From Clonostachys chloroleuca (taxonomy: Eukaryota > Ascomycota > Sordariomycetes > Hypocreales > Bionectriaceae), in NCBI GenBank assembly GCA_037952775.1, contig JBANAY010000003.1:37138001-37202000 (forward strand): a DNA stretch of 64,000 nt, in the 5' to 3' direction. Under the pieces are notes generated by a model, which worked only from the letters and a program-made list of their open reading frames with translations, was not told where the DNA came from and ran no database searches. The translations under genes were made by a program, and so were the position numbers. Shown here in pieces: positions 10,828-21,889 of this stretch (positions are counted from its first letter, which is position 1; each line of letters begins with the position of its first letter).

Positions 10828-11700
10828 TCAATTATTGCCACAACCACCTCTTCTGCCCCCTCTACCCTGTCTGCCCCGTCTTCTGCCCCGTCCTCTACCG
10901 CCCCTGCCTCGACCACCCCTGCCTCCCCCACCGCTTTGATTCTCTTGGGCAGCTTGGTTGGCTGAGGTATCCTGAAATTGGGTTGTAGAAGACACTGCGT
11001 TTGGTTGTGAAGGCCCTTTCTTTAAAAGGCCTTAGGGGGGCGCTTCTGACCTCGTGTTCGCCCAAGTCGTTGGTATCAGCGAAGGGAGTATCCGGTGAGA
11101 GGACATTGTAGTTGTCCAGACCTTTTTGCAGACCTATTTCCACATCTCGCTATTGGTACCTTAATCGAATGTTAGCCACATCGTTGCATGCACATCAAGG
11201 GAAGTTTTTCAAAACTCACACCGTCGCATGGGTCGTGGTTCCTTTTCGGTCCCTTCCTCTTAGTAGAGACTATTCTAACAGGTGCCCCATCCTCTGCTTT
11301 GATGTCTCCGATTTCTGTTATGTTGTGGTTCTGGTGCCACATTGCCCCTGCCATAACCTCACCACATTTTTGATCGTACCCGTGCTTGGGGTCTAGCCTT
11401 TTCGCTTCGTCCTCTTTCCATAAGTCCCTGCCCTTGTCGTACATTTTTCTGTTTGCACTGTCCTTGTACAGTGCATTGCGCATAATAGACTTGCTTCCAT
11501 CCATGTTTTGCGAGGTGGCGATATGGATTTGGTTGCCAGTTTAGATTATACTCACAGGTCCGGGCTCACCGAGGCCTTTCTCATTGAACACATTCTCTGC
11601 CTGAAGGTACGTGTCGTGGCCAAGCCTTGCAAATTCCGAGTCCGTGAGTCGTCTTTGGCCCGGCTTCCTTTTGATAGTTGTGGTAGCCACCGTGGGGTCA
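10828..11700 (-). CDS. Spliced hypothetical protein with RGG-rich C-terminus (start not located)
   Basis: Four exons join with consistent phase. Exon A (about 11700-11553) encodes RWFDPTVATTTIKRKPGQR and ends GLGEPGP at donor GTGAGT. Exon B (about 11486-11235) encodes SIMRNALYKDSANRKMYDKG to HDPCDG, ending at another GTGAGT. Exon C (about 11140-11047) runs from RDVEIGLQKGLDNYN to DLGEHE. Exon D encodes DTSANQAAQENQS followed by an uninterrupted Gly/Arg tract, GGGGRGGRGRGGRGRGRRRG, and stops at 10828. The last intron uses a weak GTCAGA donor. RGG tracts bind RNA and are arginine-methylation targets in known proteins; that role is only inferred here. The 5' end is unresolved: a Lys/Gly-rich stretch near 11780-11930 may belong to it. 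No domain is recognised. The matching phases at all three junctions are the main evidence that this is a gene. Confidence 0.45.
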
Positions 11701-12343
11701 AACCAACGGTTACCAAGGCTCCCTGTCCAATTTTAGCCCCAGATCTGGCGCCTGGTGCTCTACTTTCGTCTCTCTAGCCTTGCCCTTCTCCTCACTTCCT
11801 GATGTTTGGTCCTTGTTCCCCGCCTGCTTTTCAGGTTTATGAACTTATGACCCGCCCTTCGTCTTTTTACCCTTGCCTTTCCCTCGCTTCCCGATGTTCG
11901 GTCATGGATATCCCACTTGATTAGAGGCGTTGCGGTGATAAGCTTCCTGTATTCAGATAAAGGTCTTCCGGATGGTTCGGAAGGGATGCAGATAACCTAA
12001 GAATACACTTGAATCTCTCAATTTCTCATAATACGTCCCAACAACAATGTACGAACAGTTGGAATTGTGATAATGTTGACATAAATCTAACGAAAAAAGC
12101 TCACCCTGTTGCTCGTGTGTGCTGCTCTACTCATGTTGCGGTAATGTAATCCCGACGGCGGCTAGTGGTTGTGGGCAAAGTGAAGCGTGATAAGCAATTC
12201 TATAGTGCTATAATTACAAAATCCAAAGCTTACCCCCAAGCCCCCTCTAAACACTGGAAATTCGATTCAAGTAGCACACTCCTTCCTGTCAACACGAGTC
12301 AGGCTAGCTTGAGGTAGGTAGCGTTGCCTAAGGGCCTTCATCG

Positions 12344-12996
12344 TCAATGCCTGCCAGCTCCTCTGGTACGAAGGTTGCGCCGGACTTTCTTGTGTGTTGG
12401 TTTCTTCTGAGGCGCGGTCTTGGCTGGTTTCTTAGACGCGGCCTTGGCTGGCTGCTTGGGCGCGGTCTGAGCTGGTTTCTTGGACTGTTCCCCCCCTGAA
12501 GCATTCTTTGAACACAGAGTCAACCCATTCGGTCTAAAGTTATGAAAGCATAGATCTCCATCATTTTTTACACTGCATCATCATTGCACCAAGTTAGAAA
12601 TGGATAGCCCCAGTCCATTTACGGGAATCGATTGCTTACCTCGTGATTTGAAGAGCACGGACTCTGACACCCGGTGTGCATTCGCCACGACTGAATACGA
12701 TCTCCATTAGTGTAGGTATGCCAACCGTCCTTTCGATAACTAGGTAGGGTAAGTACCTTGGTTCAAAAACTTGCCGCAGTTCTACATCATGCGTGCGATT
12801 AAGTTAGCGAGTTCCATAGTCGACCACGCGCTATAGAGCAGTTACGTGCTTCTAGTAAGAGACAGTCGATCTTGGTGAGTTGACAGAACTTACACCGGTT
12901 ACAAATCCCTCATTAGGATCTATGTGTGACACCTTTGGCTGTGGTCCTACCAACAAGGCCGAGGCCCACAAAAAGAATAGCAATCGTAGGCTGCAT
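12344..12996 (-). CDS. Small secreted protein with K/P/A-rich tail (tentative, spliced)
   Basis: ATG at 12996 opens a signal-peptide-like start (MQPTIAILFVGLGLVG). The downstream frame PKVSHIDPNEGFVT needs a one-base shift, most simply one extra T in the TTTTT run near 12976. Next come a donor GTGTAAG near 12892 and an acceptor TGTAG near 12787. A second intron has donor GTACTT, branch CACTAATG and acceptor ATTCAG near 12695. This leads to SRGECTPGVRVRALQI; an intron from GTAAGC to ATGCAG then joins to VKNDGDLCFHNFRPNGLTLC. The protein ends with a tail of KKPAQTAPKQPAK-type repeats, rich in Lys, Pro and Ala. Three cysteines are visible. Phases of the last junctions agree. No known family is recognised. 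It could be an effector-like secreted protein or a decaying gene. Confidence 0.38.
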
Positions 12997-13797
12997 TTCT
13001 AGAGTAAAGGAGAGGGAAACTGGTTTGGAGACTCGTTTTTGTCGTCGTAGTAGCTATTGACTAGACCAGAGGAGAAGCGATAGAAAACGAGGAGACATGA
13101 AGTGGCCTTTTATATTAATTTTAATTACCTTTCTGATTCATCAGAATATCTTAATTTGCACTTCTCTACACGGATCATCGGACCAACAACGTCTTTTCAT
13201 GTCAGCACTTGGTGAAGCTTGGAACAGGGACACGAGGGCCTCTAGAGCTGTTGGTCGTAGGCCCAACAAGACAGCTAAATATAGACGGCGGCGACCCTGA
13301 GATTTCTTTCCAGTACATTTGTTGGCCAAGACGGTGTCACCAAAGTCATCTCATGAAAAGTTATCTACCGTGAGAATCTAATGTCTTGCCGTTTTCTTGT
13401 TCTGCTCAGTTATGTTATATAGCTATTTCATTCTCTTGGAATAATCCATGGGATCTCAGCATTCAACATACTTTAAAGGAAAGCTTAGCAATAATTCTGC
13501 CTAGGGGGCAGATTACTAGTAGCAACTACCAACAACATCATGCAGTCATACATACATAATATCATCCATCAACAGATCATGTGGTCGCATGGGGCGATAG
13601 GTGCAGGGGCGGTGCGGTTATGCGCTTTGCTTGGGGAAGTCCCCAGAATTCATTAAAGACTGTTGCCTCCGCCGCAGCACACAGTTAATAGATACGCAAC
13701 AGCACTTCGTACCCCCATTCACATTCGTCACTTCGCATCTTAAGTTAGCTTCGATTACACTCCCTCTTACCTCTCTTCTCACCTATCAAATCCAATC
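12997..13797. other. Intergenic, divergent promoters
   Basis: Upstream of two divergent genes. On the minus strand a TATAAAAG element lies near 13110, about 110 bases before the proposed start of the secreted-protein gene. No other gene supported. Confidence 0.45.
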
Positions 13798-14745
13798 ATG
13801 GATTCTATTACAGAATGGTCAGCCGTCAGCAGGGCCCAAGTTGATGACGTTATCCAAAGCGGCCTGCAGGACTCTCTTAGTGACACAATCAATTCCTACC
13901 TCAAGTCGATCACATTCCAGTACATGGTTCAAGCACGGTCAGAAGAATTTTTAGCTGGCCTACTCTGTGATGCCTGGTATGCGCTTATTCAAGCAGGCAA
14001 GAACATTACCACACATGAGTTTCGTCAAGATATCATTGTACGTGACCTTGTGGCTATGAGAGCTCTCGGGTCCATGCAAGATTCGGTGCAAAGCATCAGC
14101 CACGCGCAGGGAATCATTACCTTCTCTGACGGTTATACGCTCTGGTCCGGCCTGCCTCTCCTCTCCATGACTTTGACCGAGGAGTTTACCGAGCGATACT
14201 ATCAGAAGGACCACTACAGTCCAGACCAGCGAGAGAATATGGCAGGTCTCCTTGCACGGCTTCTGGCTGCTGGTTTTTATGATGGTCCTGCTCTGTGTGC
14301 ACTGTCAATGTTCTGGGAGACCTTGGAGACCCATCGACCGTTGGTCAAGGCAGATATCAAGGAAGCCTCCGATTCACTCTTGCCACTGGAGGATCTGCTA
14401 GAAGCTCTTACAGACTTGCTTGAAAACTCGGGATACAGTCTTGCCATCTTGAGCGCCAGTACTACTAGCAAAATCAAGACCAAGCATGCCGATCACCCTC
14501 ACTTATCTGGCCTCGGTGAGCTAGCACTGCAACATGATACTATCACTGATTTATCCCCCACTGGTTACAGCCCTCAGAGATGGAGCTTCTGGGCAGAGCG
14601 GCTGAGGGAACTGAAAAGGTGCGGCGTTGAGAGCATAGAGCGCGGAGCGAACTTTTGTCTGGCTTACATGCATTGCACAGGCGATCAGACCAAGCTCCTC
14701 CCAGAGGTGATTTGTCAAAACTCATCCGGCTTTTGGGAGGAATAG
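13798..14745 (+). CDS. DUF3632-like cytoplasmic protein
   Basis: Single exon, 315 residues, starting MDSITEWSAVSRAQVDDVI. Mostly alpha-helical, no signal peptide or membrane segment. The pattern of an early helical block, a middle segment (ALSMFWETLETHRPL) and a C-terminal YSPQRWSFWAERLREL block resembles fungal DUF3632 proteins, which are abundant in Hypocreales and have no established function. The assignment is by pattern only. The ATG sits in a good context after a pyrimidine-rich leader (cctctcttctcacctatcaaatc). Confidence 0.65.
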   Translation: MDSITEWSAVSRAQVDDVIQSGLQDSLSDTINSYLKSITFQYMVQARSEEFLAGLLCDAWYALIQAGKNITTHEFRQDIIVRDLVAMRALGSMQDSVQSISHAQGIITFSDGYTLWSGLPLLSMTLTEEFTERYYQKDHYSPDQRENMAGLLARLLAAGFYDGPALCALSMFWETLETHRPLVKADIKEASDSLLPLEDLLEALTDLLENSGYSLAILSASTTSKIKTKHADHPHLSGLGELALQHDTITDLSPTGYSPQRWSFWAERLRELKRCGVESIERGANFCLAYMHCTGDQTKLLPEVICQNSSGFWEE

Positions 14746-15215
14746 AGTGATCAATAAGTTAGCTTTCTAGTAGGGTATAGTGAGAGTAAATGCTATTGTG
14801 GTTCATTCTGTCTATGAATTTATTAATTTTCCCCTTCACCCGTGATATTCTTTGTCTTGGTTACGAGAAAAGAGCACAGTAAACAGGCAATGTGGACAAC
14901 TGGGTGACATAAGAGATGAGATACCAAATTCTTGTGCCTTCTTTGTAGCCATCAAATGCTACAATAAGATACAATAACCCCTAAAAAAGCATATTAATCC
15001 TTTTATTAGCTTCTAAATAATATTAAAGTCCTATTTTGGTCTTTTAAAGGTAACTTAGAATCAAATTGTGATAGACACAATACAGAGCCTCTTCAAATAT
15101 GGACGCTTGAAGTACTGGTTTGGTGTCTCATCTCTTTTGTCACCCACTTGGTGGACAACGTACGCTGGCAACTGTAACCTCTCGTATATTACTTACTAGG
15201 TAGTAATCTGTCCCT
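14746..15215. other. Intergenic, AT-rich
   Basis: Converging 3' ends of the DUF3632-like and F-box genes. A very AT-rich patch lies at about 14985-15050. No element identified. Confidence 0.5.
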
Positions 15216-16652
15216 CTAGATCTCAAATACATATTCGGGAAGGTGGCGTTTATACCAGTATTCCTCGTGTGTCACCCGGAGCTCAACGTCATGCTCAAGA
15301 TTAGCCTCGCTCATCAACGGATCCATCCGCGTGTTCCATGTCCCCTTCTCCCCCAGGAAGTCTATGCGACGAAGCCGTGGCAGCGCTTGTGGACAATTCT
15401 CCGCCAACGCCTTGATCGGCTTGATTACTTCTCGTTCAGGGTGCCAGTCCTCGATTACCAACTGCTCAAGCTCCTCTTGTGAGGCATCTGCCGGATATAA
15501 TACCCACAAGACTGCCTCTTCATGAATCAGCATGGCGGGCGTGAGGCAGAGCGTCTCGACGCTGGGCGGGATATGGCGCTCCATTGGTTCAGGTACAATG
15601 CCCACGCCGGTAAGAGATATCAGGGGGACGTCAAGATGGACGAGACGCTCAAAGTCGCGAAGGCCATCCCATGATCCTGCAGTGGCTATCCCCTCGTCAA
15701 TATACTCAAGCGAGCTCTCCTCCAAGCGGAAATGGAACCTCTCCAACGTTCTCCTGAGGGGTATTAGGGCCGTTGTGATGTGATCATAGTCCAATAGAGA
15801 ACCAGATCTCTCAGTGCCATACTCATTATATTGCCAATTCCAGTAGAGCGTTTTCAGATTACATGTGTGCTCAAGAATCTTAGCCAAGCAGCGTGGATAG
15901 ACCCAATCAACCTCGAGCGAGGTCAGGTGGCTGAGGTCAGGCTCTCCTGCCGGCCATTCAAATGGCATCTGGGGGTTCGGTATATTGACAACCAAGTCAC
16001 TGGCTGTTGGAAGGTAAAGTAGAGACATCACCTCCGGGAAGATGTCAAGGTCTGAAGCGGAGCGCTCCTTGTAATAAATGAGCCGGTTCAGCTGTTCGAA
16101 TCTGGGCAGCTGGCCGAAGACTGCAGAGTAATTGGGTATCTGGCCAAGGATCTTGGACTGCAGGACTCGACTGGTGATTTTGAACCCGAAGATGAAGTTG
16201 TGCGTGATTGCAAGGAACCTTATCTTGCAAAGATTGGCAATGAACAAACCAATAAGCGCATCCATGCTGCCTGTACCCGATTTCAATTGCTCAATCCAGA
16301 GACTGGTATAAGGCACCTTGGTCTTCTCGATCGCAGCTAGAAAAAAGTCCAACGGCATCTTGGCTGGGTCCAGAGGCTTAGGTCGTGTCCCAATGGCAAA
16401 CTCATTTCCAACCATGGTGACAGAGTCTATATAGGTAAAAAGCTCTGGCCTCTGGAGGAGGGTGCGAAGAAGAGGGACGACCGGAGGCACCTTATGGTAG
16501 TCCCAGTCAAAAGCAATGTTCGCATACAGAAATGGCTCGGCTGATCGGCGCAGGGCTTGGCTGACATAGGATAGAGCCACGAGATCAGATCTGGGGATAA
16601 ACCCCAGGAGTTGATTTACAATCTCAGCAGGGAGGCTGTCAAGCTGCGCCAT
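15216..16652 (-). CDS. F-box protein
   Basis: 478 residues from the ATG at 16652 (MAQLDSLPAEIVNQLLGFIP). The N-terminal F-box motif LPAEIVNQLLGFIPRSDLVALSYVSQALRR would bind Skp1 and make this a substrate adaptor of an SCF ubiquitin ligase. The remaining about 420 residues have irregular leucine-rich stretches (LTSLEVDWVYPRCLAKIL, LERFHFRLEESSLEYIDEGI) typical of fungal F-box/LRR-like proteins of unknown substrate. The frame is open upstream to 16982, but that part is low-complexity and translates a minisatellite, so the Met immediately before the F-box is preferred. No introns are needed. Confidence 0.8.
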   Translation of the reverse strand: MAQLDSLPAEIVNQLLGFIPRSDLVALSYVSQALRRSAEPFLYANIAFDWDYHKVPPVVPLLRTLLQRPELFTYIDSVTMVGNEFAIGTRPKPLDPAKMPLDFFLAAIEKTKVPYTSLWIEQLKSGTGSMDALIGLFIANLCKIRFLAITHNFIFGFKITSRVLQSKILGQIPNYSAVFGQLPRFEQLNRLIYYKERSASDLDIFPEVMSLLYLPTASDLVVNIPNPQMPFEWPAGEPDLSHLTSLEVDWVYPRCLAKILEHTCNLKTLYWNWQYNEYGTERSGSLLDYDHITTALIPLRRTLERFHFRLEESSLEYIDEGIATAGSWDGLRDFERLVHLDVPLISLTGVGIVPEPMERHIPPSVETLCLTPAMLIHEEAVLWVLYPADASQEELEQLVIEDWHPEREVIKPIKALAENCPQALPRLRRIDFLGEKGTWNTRMDPLMSEANLEHDVELRVTHEEYWYKRHLPEYVFEI

Positions 16653-16670
16653 GACCTCCTGTGCATGTAT

Positions 16671-16722
16671 GTTGATGATAGAGAGATGTTGATGATAGAG
16701 AGATGTCGATGATAGAGAGACG
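16671..16722. repeat. Minisatellite in F-box gene leader
   Basis: Three copies of a roughly 18-base unit based on GTTGATGATAGAGAGAT, just 5' of the F-box start codon. Confidence 0.8.
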
Positions 16723-17603
16723 TTGAAGAATCTCGAGGTTGTCGCGCGAATGGAGGATGTGAGGCGGCGAGACCTTTTAGAGAGGGGATAATGTCGGCCC
16801 AACCAGCACTTGGGTACAAATAATATCCGATTCTCTTGGACGTGGCTGTGTGGGTAAATCAAGCTATGTTTCAATGCGCATGTACATATGCATGTGCATC
16901 TGCATGAGCAAATGAAAATCAGCACCTCCTCTTCCTCCCTCCTTGAGTGGTCAAGGTGGTGTAGCCGCGTCCTGCAACTCACATTTGGGTGGTCAGCAGT
17001 GAGTCAGCAGCCAAGTAACCAACCACCAAACAATCCAGGCCAACCTTCTCGCCTTTCTTTCCAAGCATGAGTGTTTTATGTCAAATCATTTCTGCTAAGG
17101 CTGACGGCACGTGTCAAGTCCTCAGCCCAACATGAGGCTTTGCTTTGAACCCAGAGAAGCCAAGAGTCTAAAGAGAACAAGATTGCAATTTTATGTCTAA
17201 GGTCATTACATGAATCAACGGTCTGTGCCAACAAAACAGTCGATTAAGAGCAATATGGGGCCGGTTTGGCCTATGAACGACGTCGAGTGTCCGTCAGTTC
17301 CAGACGGTTATGCAAAGCTTACGTTGAACCGGCAATTTACACAGCGAGTAGGTATAAGTCAGTCAAGAATATAATATTGAAAAAAACATTCGCTACCAGA
17401 GACTATCTATCTATACATTGATCGTAAGAAGTTATAACAGTTTATTCCCACGTGCACACCATACTATTCAGACCAAACGATGATGTATCCCAAGCCATTC
17501 CTTCTCAACGCCTCATCGATGATTCATCATCTAAAACTCCATGTTGAGAAAGCTCACAGTTATGAGAGCCATCTCTCTATTTCAAATAATGGTGCTCATA
17601 CGC
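16723..17603. other. Intergenic upstream of F-box gene
   Basis: Holds the F-box promoter and the 3' flank of the dynamin gene. CTAT microsatellite near 17405. No gene supported. Confidence 0.5.
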
Positions 17604-20197
17604 TTAGGCGGGCTGCGAGCCCATCCTCATGGCCGACGCGAGTCGGGACCTGGCACTATCCTTAGAGCGGCTGTGCGACTCTCCTCGAGGCGACGAGGAT
17701 TCGTAGTACCGCTCAGGCTGCTCGTCAAAGCCTACCTTGGAAGGTCGTGGTGGTGGAGGAGGTGCATGGGATGGAGGCTTCTCGTTGGAAGGCGCGGCGT
17801 AACTGGACGAGGACCCTCCATTGGTGTGACTTGGTTGGTCCCAGGATGAATCCTGGGTGTCACGGGCACTTGTCGGTGTTTGAGGGATTTGAGGGACAAA
17901 CGACTCTCGTTTGGAAGACACTGGCTTCCGAGATGATTGCTGTTCGTTCGCCGGTCGTTGGGCGTACTGAGCGCTGGACTGCCAGCCAACGGACGAAGCT
18001 TGTCTTCGTAAGCCATCATCGTCTGATGGCTCGTCCTCCGGTTCGTCCTCGTAAGCTCTAAGCTCGCTCCGCATGGCAAGGGCTGCGCAGATGTTCCTTG
18101 CGTCTTCGATGGCCTCCTTCTGCTTCTTCAGTGCCAAACGCTTCTCGCGTGTCTCCTTGTTCTCGGCTGCGATGGCTTCGATGTTGTGATCCGACATGCG
18201 CAAAATCTCAATAGGATTGAACAGCCGGAGCATTCCGAGGAGCAGGTGGCGCTCTACAACCTGAGTGATGACGTTGCGTACAAAGATGCGGGCGGTGAGA
18301 TCGTAGTAGATCAACATCTTCTCAAGAACCTCCTCTGCCTCGGTGTAGGAACCGCCATTCTCGATGATGGCAGCGCGCCACTTGCGAAGTCGATCCTCGT
18401 ACTCGGGGTCGAAAGGCTGCACCTCGAGCTCCATGTCATCTGTCAGTCGATTGAGTTCCTTGTCAGCACTATCCATGAGCTCCTTCATCTTGAGCTCAAG
18501 GAAGTGGAAGCGCAAAGGATCACGCATGCGCATAGGCCAGACATGGTCAATGACATCAGCGAGGAACTCGTTACAAATGACGCCCAGGTTGTCCTTGTAC
18601 TCTTGGGCAAGAATTGGCCAGTTTCGAGAGTAGTCCTGGAAGAGAATGTAAGGCGCTCGGGGGTTGGAATCAAGCGGAAGTTCGTTACCACGGATCTGTC
18701 GCAGAAGAGGCTCAACTTCATTCTGTGCAAAAGCCTTCTTGGCCGGGTCCATAAGCAGGCCAGGCGAGGGCAGCGACGCGTTGTCGGTGGAGGGAGGGAC
18801 TTGGTTGGTACCGAAGATCACACCGCGTCCGTGCTGGCGGAATCGTCTGGCAAAGCGATCGCTTTCTTCTCGCGCACGAGCTCGGAGTTTCTGCGAGGGT
18901 GTAGATTTGGGGTTCGATTGTCGGGAGAAGAATTTCTCGCCAAAAGGGTTCTTGTAGTTACCGTTGACCGCAGGAGTGACGAGATTGTTCGAGGCGGTGA
19001 AGAGCTCACCCATCTCAAAGCGCATCTCCTCGATGGTGTCCTTGCCAGCTCCCATGGCCTTGAGCTGAGTCTCGCAGCGCTCGAGAGACTGCTGAATCTG
19101 TCGCCTCAACGACTTGACATGCTTGCCAATGTGGCGCTGTAGCTGGGTGCTGAGCTTCTGTCGGAGCGAACCAATTCCCCAATGCTGAGGGGGAGAACCG
19201 CCCATTTTCCACGAGTGAAGAATTCGGTTTCTTTGCGGAGGCGCTCCTCGGGAGTGAACCAGTCATCAGCAGGGCCCGGGTTCAGGAGAACATACCAGCC
19301 GAGCTTGAAGTGGTTTTCGGGGTCCTTGTTAGTCACAAGCTCGATAAATTTGTCCTCCAGGCCGATGCGCTCTGTCATATCTGGCTTGGTCAAGACACCG
19401 ATGGTTCGTGAGCCCTTTGGGTCAAATTGGCGGGCCTTCTTCAGAATCGGAGCCTGCACGTAGTCGTTGTTGCCTCCGACCACGGCGAGGATGATGGTGC
19501 GGGAGCTCTTCATATACCGATCCGACAGAGCTTCAATCGTTTGAATGTCGGCATCCGACTGATCGCGATTGGCAACGCGGACCAGACCAGGCAGATCGAC
19601 AAGGGTGAGCAGCGGCATTTCGGGGCCATTCTTCTCGACAACGAGGATATCGCGGGCAGCGAAACGTCCGGGGATATTTCGCGGCGCAATCAGCTCTGTC
19701 GCGTCTCTCATCATCGTCTCAAAAGGATAATCACCAGTGACGTTTCCGCCATACTGCATCAAAGCCTGCTGCTCCTTCAGCGGCCGGGTCTTGTCCGGGA
19801 TGATGGACACTCTGAGCGACGGCTCCTTTGCCCGTCGAAGGCGGATTTCTGTGGCGAAGCGAGTGCAGGCGCCTGCATCTCTGGGAAACGGAGTGCCGCT
19901 CAGGGCCTCGAGAACGGAGCTTTTCCCCGCGGACTGGTCGCCCACAACGACGATTTGGGGGAGCCTGACATTGTCAAGTTGGGCAAATTGCAGCTTGTCA
20001 ACAAGGTCCAGCAAGCCTCGCTGCTCGTCAGCCAGCCCGTTGGTTGCGAGGGAAGAGTCGATGGACGGTTCCATGTTGTGACTAGGCAGAGGGTCAGTAA
20101 TGAATGCGGGCGCAACTTTGGGGCTTGCAGAAGAAACAGACAGTGAGCCCATCAGCGATGGGGAGCCAGTATCAGGCGGGACAGCAGTTCGGGTCAT
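17604..20197 (-). CDS. Mx-like dynamin-family GTPase, one-base frameshift
   Basis: Large GTPase of the fungal Mx-like dynamin class, about 860 residues. GTPase motifs: G1 GDQSAGKSS, G2 Thr in ACTRFATEI, G3 DLPG (LVDLPGLVR), G4 TKPD. The stalk follows (RQKLSTQLQRHIGKHVKSLR; LRQIRGNELPLDSNPRAPYI), then the GTPase effector region (DLTARIFVRNVITQVVERHLL) and a disordered Ser/Pro tail with SHAPPPPPRPSKV. The frame changes between KWAVLP and PQHWGIGSLRQK at a run of five G on the plus strand (19189-19193). One more base restores a continuous, normal protein, so either the sequence lacks a base or the gene is broken here. Everything on both sides is well conserved. Dynamins remodel membranes by GTP-driven assembly; the particular organelle is not evident. 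The exact start (20197 or the later Met at MEPSIDSS) is uncertain. Confidence 0.85.
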
Positions 20198-21499
20198 CTA
20201 CTGTAGGGCAAGGTACAAGGGTGTGAGATACGGGGAGCACAAAAAAAATCTGTCACGTCAGAGAACCAGGCCTGGGGAACGTGTTTTATATCAGCGACTC
20301 CCCAATCACTGCCAACCCGCACTTGCTCCATGTTGGGCGCCATCACCTGCATTGCGCGGCTTTTGGTTGGCGTAGGACAGGACGAGTGGCAATCCGGAGC
20401 TTCCCTCCTGCGCCACCCTCTACAGGCATCTGGATTCATGTGCCAAGGCCACTGCTCAGCTGGCTGCGAGTGCCGCGTAGATCCCCTGTGCAAATCGACC
20501 GCAGGGCGGCTGCCTGCCTCGGGCCTCATCAGCAGCAGCCACCTCGCAGACACACTCGATTCATGCGCAGTTTCACAAGGCAAATGCCACAGTGCTCCTT
20601 CACACGGTAGCACACTGCTCCCTAGATCCAGTCTAGCTCTTGTCCAAGGTGGGTAATGCGATGCAATGCACTACGTAACCGAGTGCGTTGCTTGACGCAG
20701 CCAAAGTCATTGCTGTACGGCAACCTGGCCCTCCATGTGAATCAGGCCCAGTCCAGGAACGTGATGATATGTTTTGCCTGCTCTCCGTTTCACTGTGGAT
20801 CCCTGAGAACCATCTCCATACCAGAGCAGAACCTTAAAAATACAGCATTAGTTTGATTTTGCTACCTTGTCCTTCTATCGACTTCGCCATTTTTTGCCCT
20901 CCAGCCATGTGCGCCCAATACCGTAAGCTCCTACATATAGCCCCGTGAGGAAGTTGTCCCCTTGCGTGCGCACACCCCACGTCGTGGCACCCACTTGTTC
21001 ACCGTTTGATGTGGATGGCGGTGAGGGTGCCGTATATCCACATTCATTGTCCCAGCCAGTTCTCTCCGTTGTTCAAAGTGTATAATCCATGCCACCTCCA
21101 TCGCTAGCCATCTCAATGACAACAAGTTCCTCCTGAAGCTCGTACCGGCCCAGCTCGACTAGGATGGAAGATGTTTTTGCTTATCCTCGAGATTCGCGAC
21201 ACGACAATATCCACGGGCTGCATTCATGCTGCAAGTTTTGGGTTGCAATGAACATCCGCACCTTCGAAGTCAAATCCGGGGCTGGCGCACCAGTTGAGCT
21301 CGGTCCTCATGATTTCCATTATCGAGGCGAAGTTCTCGGATATTCATTCGAATCCCAATCCTTTATAGCATGAACAGGCCATGTGTGGGCGACCGGCGCA
21401 GTGTTTCCACGGACAGAGAGAGCGAACTTCGACAAGATAATACGGCAGACGTGTGATCGAATTGGCAAAGGCTTGTATATACAGTACGGTACAGTATGA
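20198..21499. other. Intergenic
   Basis: Between the dynamin promoter and the 3' end of KSH1. A short ATG plus donor (ATGTGCGCCCAATACC then GTAAGC at 20907-20928) was seen, but no following exon could be supported. Confidence 0.45.
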
Positions 21500-21889
21500 T
21501 CATGAGAAGAGCATCGACACCTGTAGATTGTTAGTTCGCCAGTGTGCACGTCGCAAAGCCGGTTTCATTAACCTACCGCCATCAGCACGCAAGCTAAGCT
21601 AACGTAGGGACTGAGTCGCTCGCCGATTCGTGCGAATTTCCAGAATATGCCTAATGAACTATGTTCCCTTGTCAGAATCGCAGTTGGCTTCCCGGGCTGT
21701 CCTCGTCTACTAACCCATCCTTATTCGCATCGAGGATTCTAGGGAAGATCGCGTGCACGTATGTTGAAGTGCAGATCGCCAGGAGAAGCACAAGTATAAT
21801 CGAGTGGAGGTTGAAGATTGCCGACTAAACAAATACCACCCTATGTTAGAAGCTTCATTTTTGACAGGTCAATCGCCACATACCATCAT
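21500..21889 (-). CDS. KSH1: KSH1/kish (TMEM167) Golgi secretory protein
   Basis: Recovered by splicing four small exons. Exon 1 carries only ATG (ATGATG at 21889-21884) before donor GTATGT. Exon 2 (21824-21715) encodes SAIFNLHSIILVLLLAICTS and ILDANKDG. Exon 3 (21658-21577) encodes LGIFWKFARIGERLSPYV and SLACVLMA. Exon 4 (21520-21500) encodes VSMLFS and stop. The whole is about 75 residues with two hydrophobic segments, matching the kish/TMEM167 family in length and in the signature GIFWKxARIGERxSPY. Family members act in the early secretory pathway at the Golgi and are essential in yeast. Phases work if the exon 3 acceptor is ACATAG, giving DGSLGIFWK. The gene lies between MSH4 and the dynamin gene, all on the minus strand. 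Confidence 0.88.

Noticed and set aside
20907..21170. Possible small spliced gene starting ATGTGCGCCCAATACC with donor GTAAGC
   Set aside because: No downstream exon could be joined with a defensible acceptor and recognisable protein.
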